A program made the position numbers and the translations under genes. From Geosiphon pyriformis (Eukaryota > Glomeromycota > Glomeromycetes > Archaeosporales > Geosiphonaceae), in NCBI GenBank assembly GCA_016748015.1, contig JAAOMT010000040.1:632028-696027 (forward strand): 64,000 nucleotides of DNA. The letters run 5' to 3'. Each line of letters starts with the position of its first letter. Positions within the stretch are counted from its first letter, which is position 1. Under the pieces are notes generated by a model. The model was not told the origin of the DNA. It ran no database searches and saw nothing but the letters and a program-made list of their open reading frames with translations. Shown here piece after piece: positions 62,205 to 64,000 of the stretch.

Positions 62205-64000
62205 ATGTCAATTTATCCTCTGTATAAAGAAATTTTTCCACCCACGGTCGTCGAAGAGGTAGCTTATGCCAATTTTACAGGGCCAAATGATATCAATCTC
62301 ATAGTTGGAAGAACATCTATACTGCAAATCTACAAGTTCTTCGAAGAAGTTGATCTAGCTTCGGAGTTGGCTGCTATTGATGAGAACCCCGTAGTTAGTG
62401 AGTTGGGCCACAAGGATGAAGATCAGGTAGGCGAGGACCAAAGCCCACCGTGACGTTTGCTCATTCAACTATAGTTTTATACCCACCAACACCTAAGGAA
62501 GGACTCTATTTATTAGACTTTGGGATTTCAGAGAACATACATTCTTTCTTTTCACTTAACCTTTTAATTAAAACTCCTCCTTAGCGCTTTAATAGTTCCC
62601 AATATCTTTATTGAATTCCTTTAGAATAACTGATCATTAAATAATTTTCTGATCTTGCTATTGAGATTGAGCATTTCTAGTTACAAAAGGCTTTTGGAAT
62701 TATATCTTACTTAGGAATAAGATAAATAGAAGGATAAAATCCATGTAATTTTTTTTTAAAATAAAAGTTTATACAATAAATCCTGCGTTATTGCATCTAA
62801 AACGTCCAATAATCGATTTAAATGATTTTTATTTGCTCCACATTTATTTTGCAATAGTTCCCGTTCACATAATGATCCATTTTTTTACTCGCCTAATCTT
62901 TGCATCTTTCACTAGGACTTTATCTTTCCCGCTTTGAAACCTGCGAATTCCTCACTTACGATGACTGCCCACTTGGAACTTGTGGCACAGTACAAACTTC
63001 ACGGAAATATAGCTTCTATTGGGGTTATCCGAACAATTTCCTCAGGAGCAAATGGGATGGATAGTTTACTATTGAGCTTTAAAGATGCGAAGGTATTTTT
63101 TCCGATGATCATTTGTCTTTGATTATCATTGAAATCGATTTCGTTAAACGATCTGGTCACTTTTTTTATTCTTTTTCCAGTTATCTTTATTAGAATTTTC
63201 ATTAGCTACCAATAACGTAATTACAGTATCAATACATTACTATGAACGCGAAGAATTTAAGGTAATAAAAGCCAAATGCTTTCTCTTTCTGCTAAATCCT
63301 TTAGAATCGGGCATTTATTATTTTTGAAATTCAAAAGCGAGAATTTCTTTCTAATCCGTGTACAACCGAGCTGCGTGTGGATCCATCCAATCGTTGCGCG
63401 GTGATGAATTTCTACTGCGATCGTTTAGCTATACTTCCATTTCGTCAAGAGGAATCCATGCATATGGATGAAGAGGAAATTGCCAGGTCAGAGCAGATAT
63501 CCATTTCACAGTCAAGATTTGAACCCTACAATTCTTTTAACATATAAATTTAAGATACTAACCACCACATAGCAAGCTTGAAGAATATTTTCTCACAGGT
63601 TTCGTTTTTATATAGAAAATGGCCGTATTCACCTAGTTTTGTCGTCAAATTGACTTCGATACATAGAAAACTTAAAAATGTGATTGACATGAAATTCTTG
63701 GATGATTATTATGAACCAACATTGGCTATCCTTTTTGAGCCGTTACAAACTTGGCCAGGGTGAGTTGTTGAATTTTTTTCTTCAGGACCTTCAGGAATTT
63801 ACGCTTTACTTCAAACCTAGGAAACTGTCGTCGAAGAAAGATTCATGCTCTCTAGTTGTAGTATCACTCGATTTATCGCAAAAATTATATCCAATCATTT
63901 ACGCCATTGAAGAATTACCTCACTCCAGCGTAAAACTCATTCCCATTCCTAAACCAGTTGGTGGGATTCTGGTGGTATCCGCCAATTCTCTAATTCACGT
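62205..64000 (+). CDS. CFT1: CFT1/CPSF160, 5' part, runs off the window
   Basis: Exons 62205-62426, 62916-63092, 63181-63261, 63305-63486, 63577-63759 and 63821 to the edge keep phase. The ATG starts MSIYPLYKEIFPPTVVEE. Recognisable family segments are the first strand block (FTGPNDINLIVGRTSILQIY), HLELVAQYKLHGNIASI, LLLSFKDAK, RVDPSNRCAVMNFYCDRLAI followed by LPFR, NVIDMKFLDDYYEPTLAILF, and SLDLSQKLYPIIYAIEELPH followed by KLIPIPKPVGGILVVSANSL. CFT1 is the large beta-propeller scaffold subunit of the cleavage and polyadenylation specificity factor, acting in the nucleus in mRNA 3'-end formation. The acceptor at 63576 was chosen because it is the only one that keeps phase with the preceding donor at 63487. 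About a quarter to a third of the protein is present. It is the only clear housekeeping gene here. Confidence 0.93.

Overview
This window is a very AT-rich eukaryotic stretch, most likely from an arbuscular mycorrhizal or closely related early-diverging fungus (Glomeromycotina-like). Three things point there. The genes have short GT-AG introns and AT-rich exons. The protein types match families known to be expanded in Rhizophagus-like genomes: Sel1-repeat/TKL kinases, F-box proteins of the LVN-WC type, and a multi-exon secreted/membrane family ending in an EDIPQ-containing membrane module. The final gene is a clear eukaryotic CPSF160/CFT1. I rebuilt exon chains by hand from open frames, splice signals, phase and comparison of paralogues inside the window; nothing was checked against a database.

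Layout. 0-9.3 kb is mostly gene-poor: a small unidentified minus-strand ORF, a decayed Sel1/kinase fragment, a hAT transposon remnant at 6.5-7.4 kb and long AT-only tracts. 9.3-12.7 kb (minus) holds an intact ten-exon membrane-protein gene (here family S, copy S1), followed by several decayed S fragments at 14.0-15.7 kb. 16.1-17.2 kb is an unidentified, relatively GC-rich coding island. 21.0-22.5 kb (minus) is a class 3 lipase-like gene (L1). 24.7-26.6 kb is a Sel1 plus kinase pseudogene. 27.9 kb has another S fragment. 29.3-29.8 kb is a MIF-family gene, and 29.8-32.7 kb holds unidentified decayed coding sequence. 32.9-33.4 kb is a small secreted protein gene. 36.2-37.5 kb is lipase L2, 40.4-41.7 kb is F-box gene F1, and 44.1-47.4 kb is a second S copy (S2) with one frameshift. 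48.5-49.2 kb is a possible anoctamin relic. 51.1 kb encodes a secreted Lys-rich protein, 52.4-53.6 kb a membrane-anchored jacalin-like protein, 55.0-56.4 kb lipase L3, 58.1-59.5 kb (minus) F-box gene F2, and 62.2 kb to the right edge the 5' part of CFT1.

The window is dominated by local gene duplication: two S genes in opposite orientation plus relics, three lipase-like genes, two F-box genes with identical exon lengths, and two decayed Sel1/kinase loci. The lipase-then-F-box order occurs twice. The strongest unusual observation is that all three lipase paralogues have Gly where class 3 lipases carry the nucleophilic Ser (GHGxGG instead of GHSxGG), which suggests a secreted pseudo-lipase family rather than active lipases. 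Long AT-only blocks separate the gene islands and contain heavily decayed copies of the same families.
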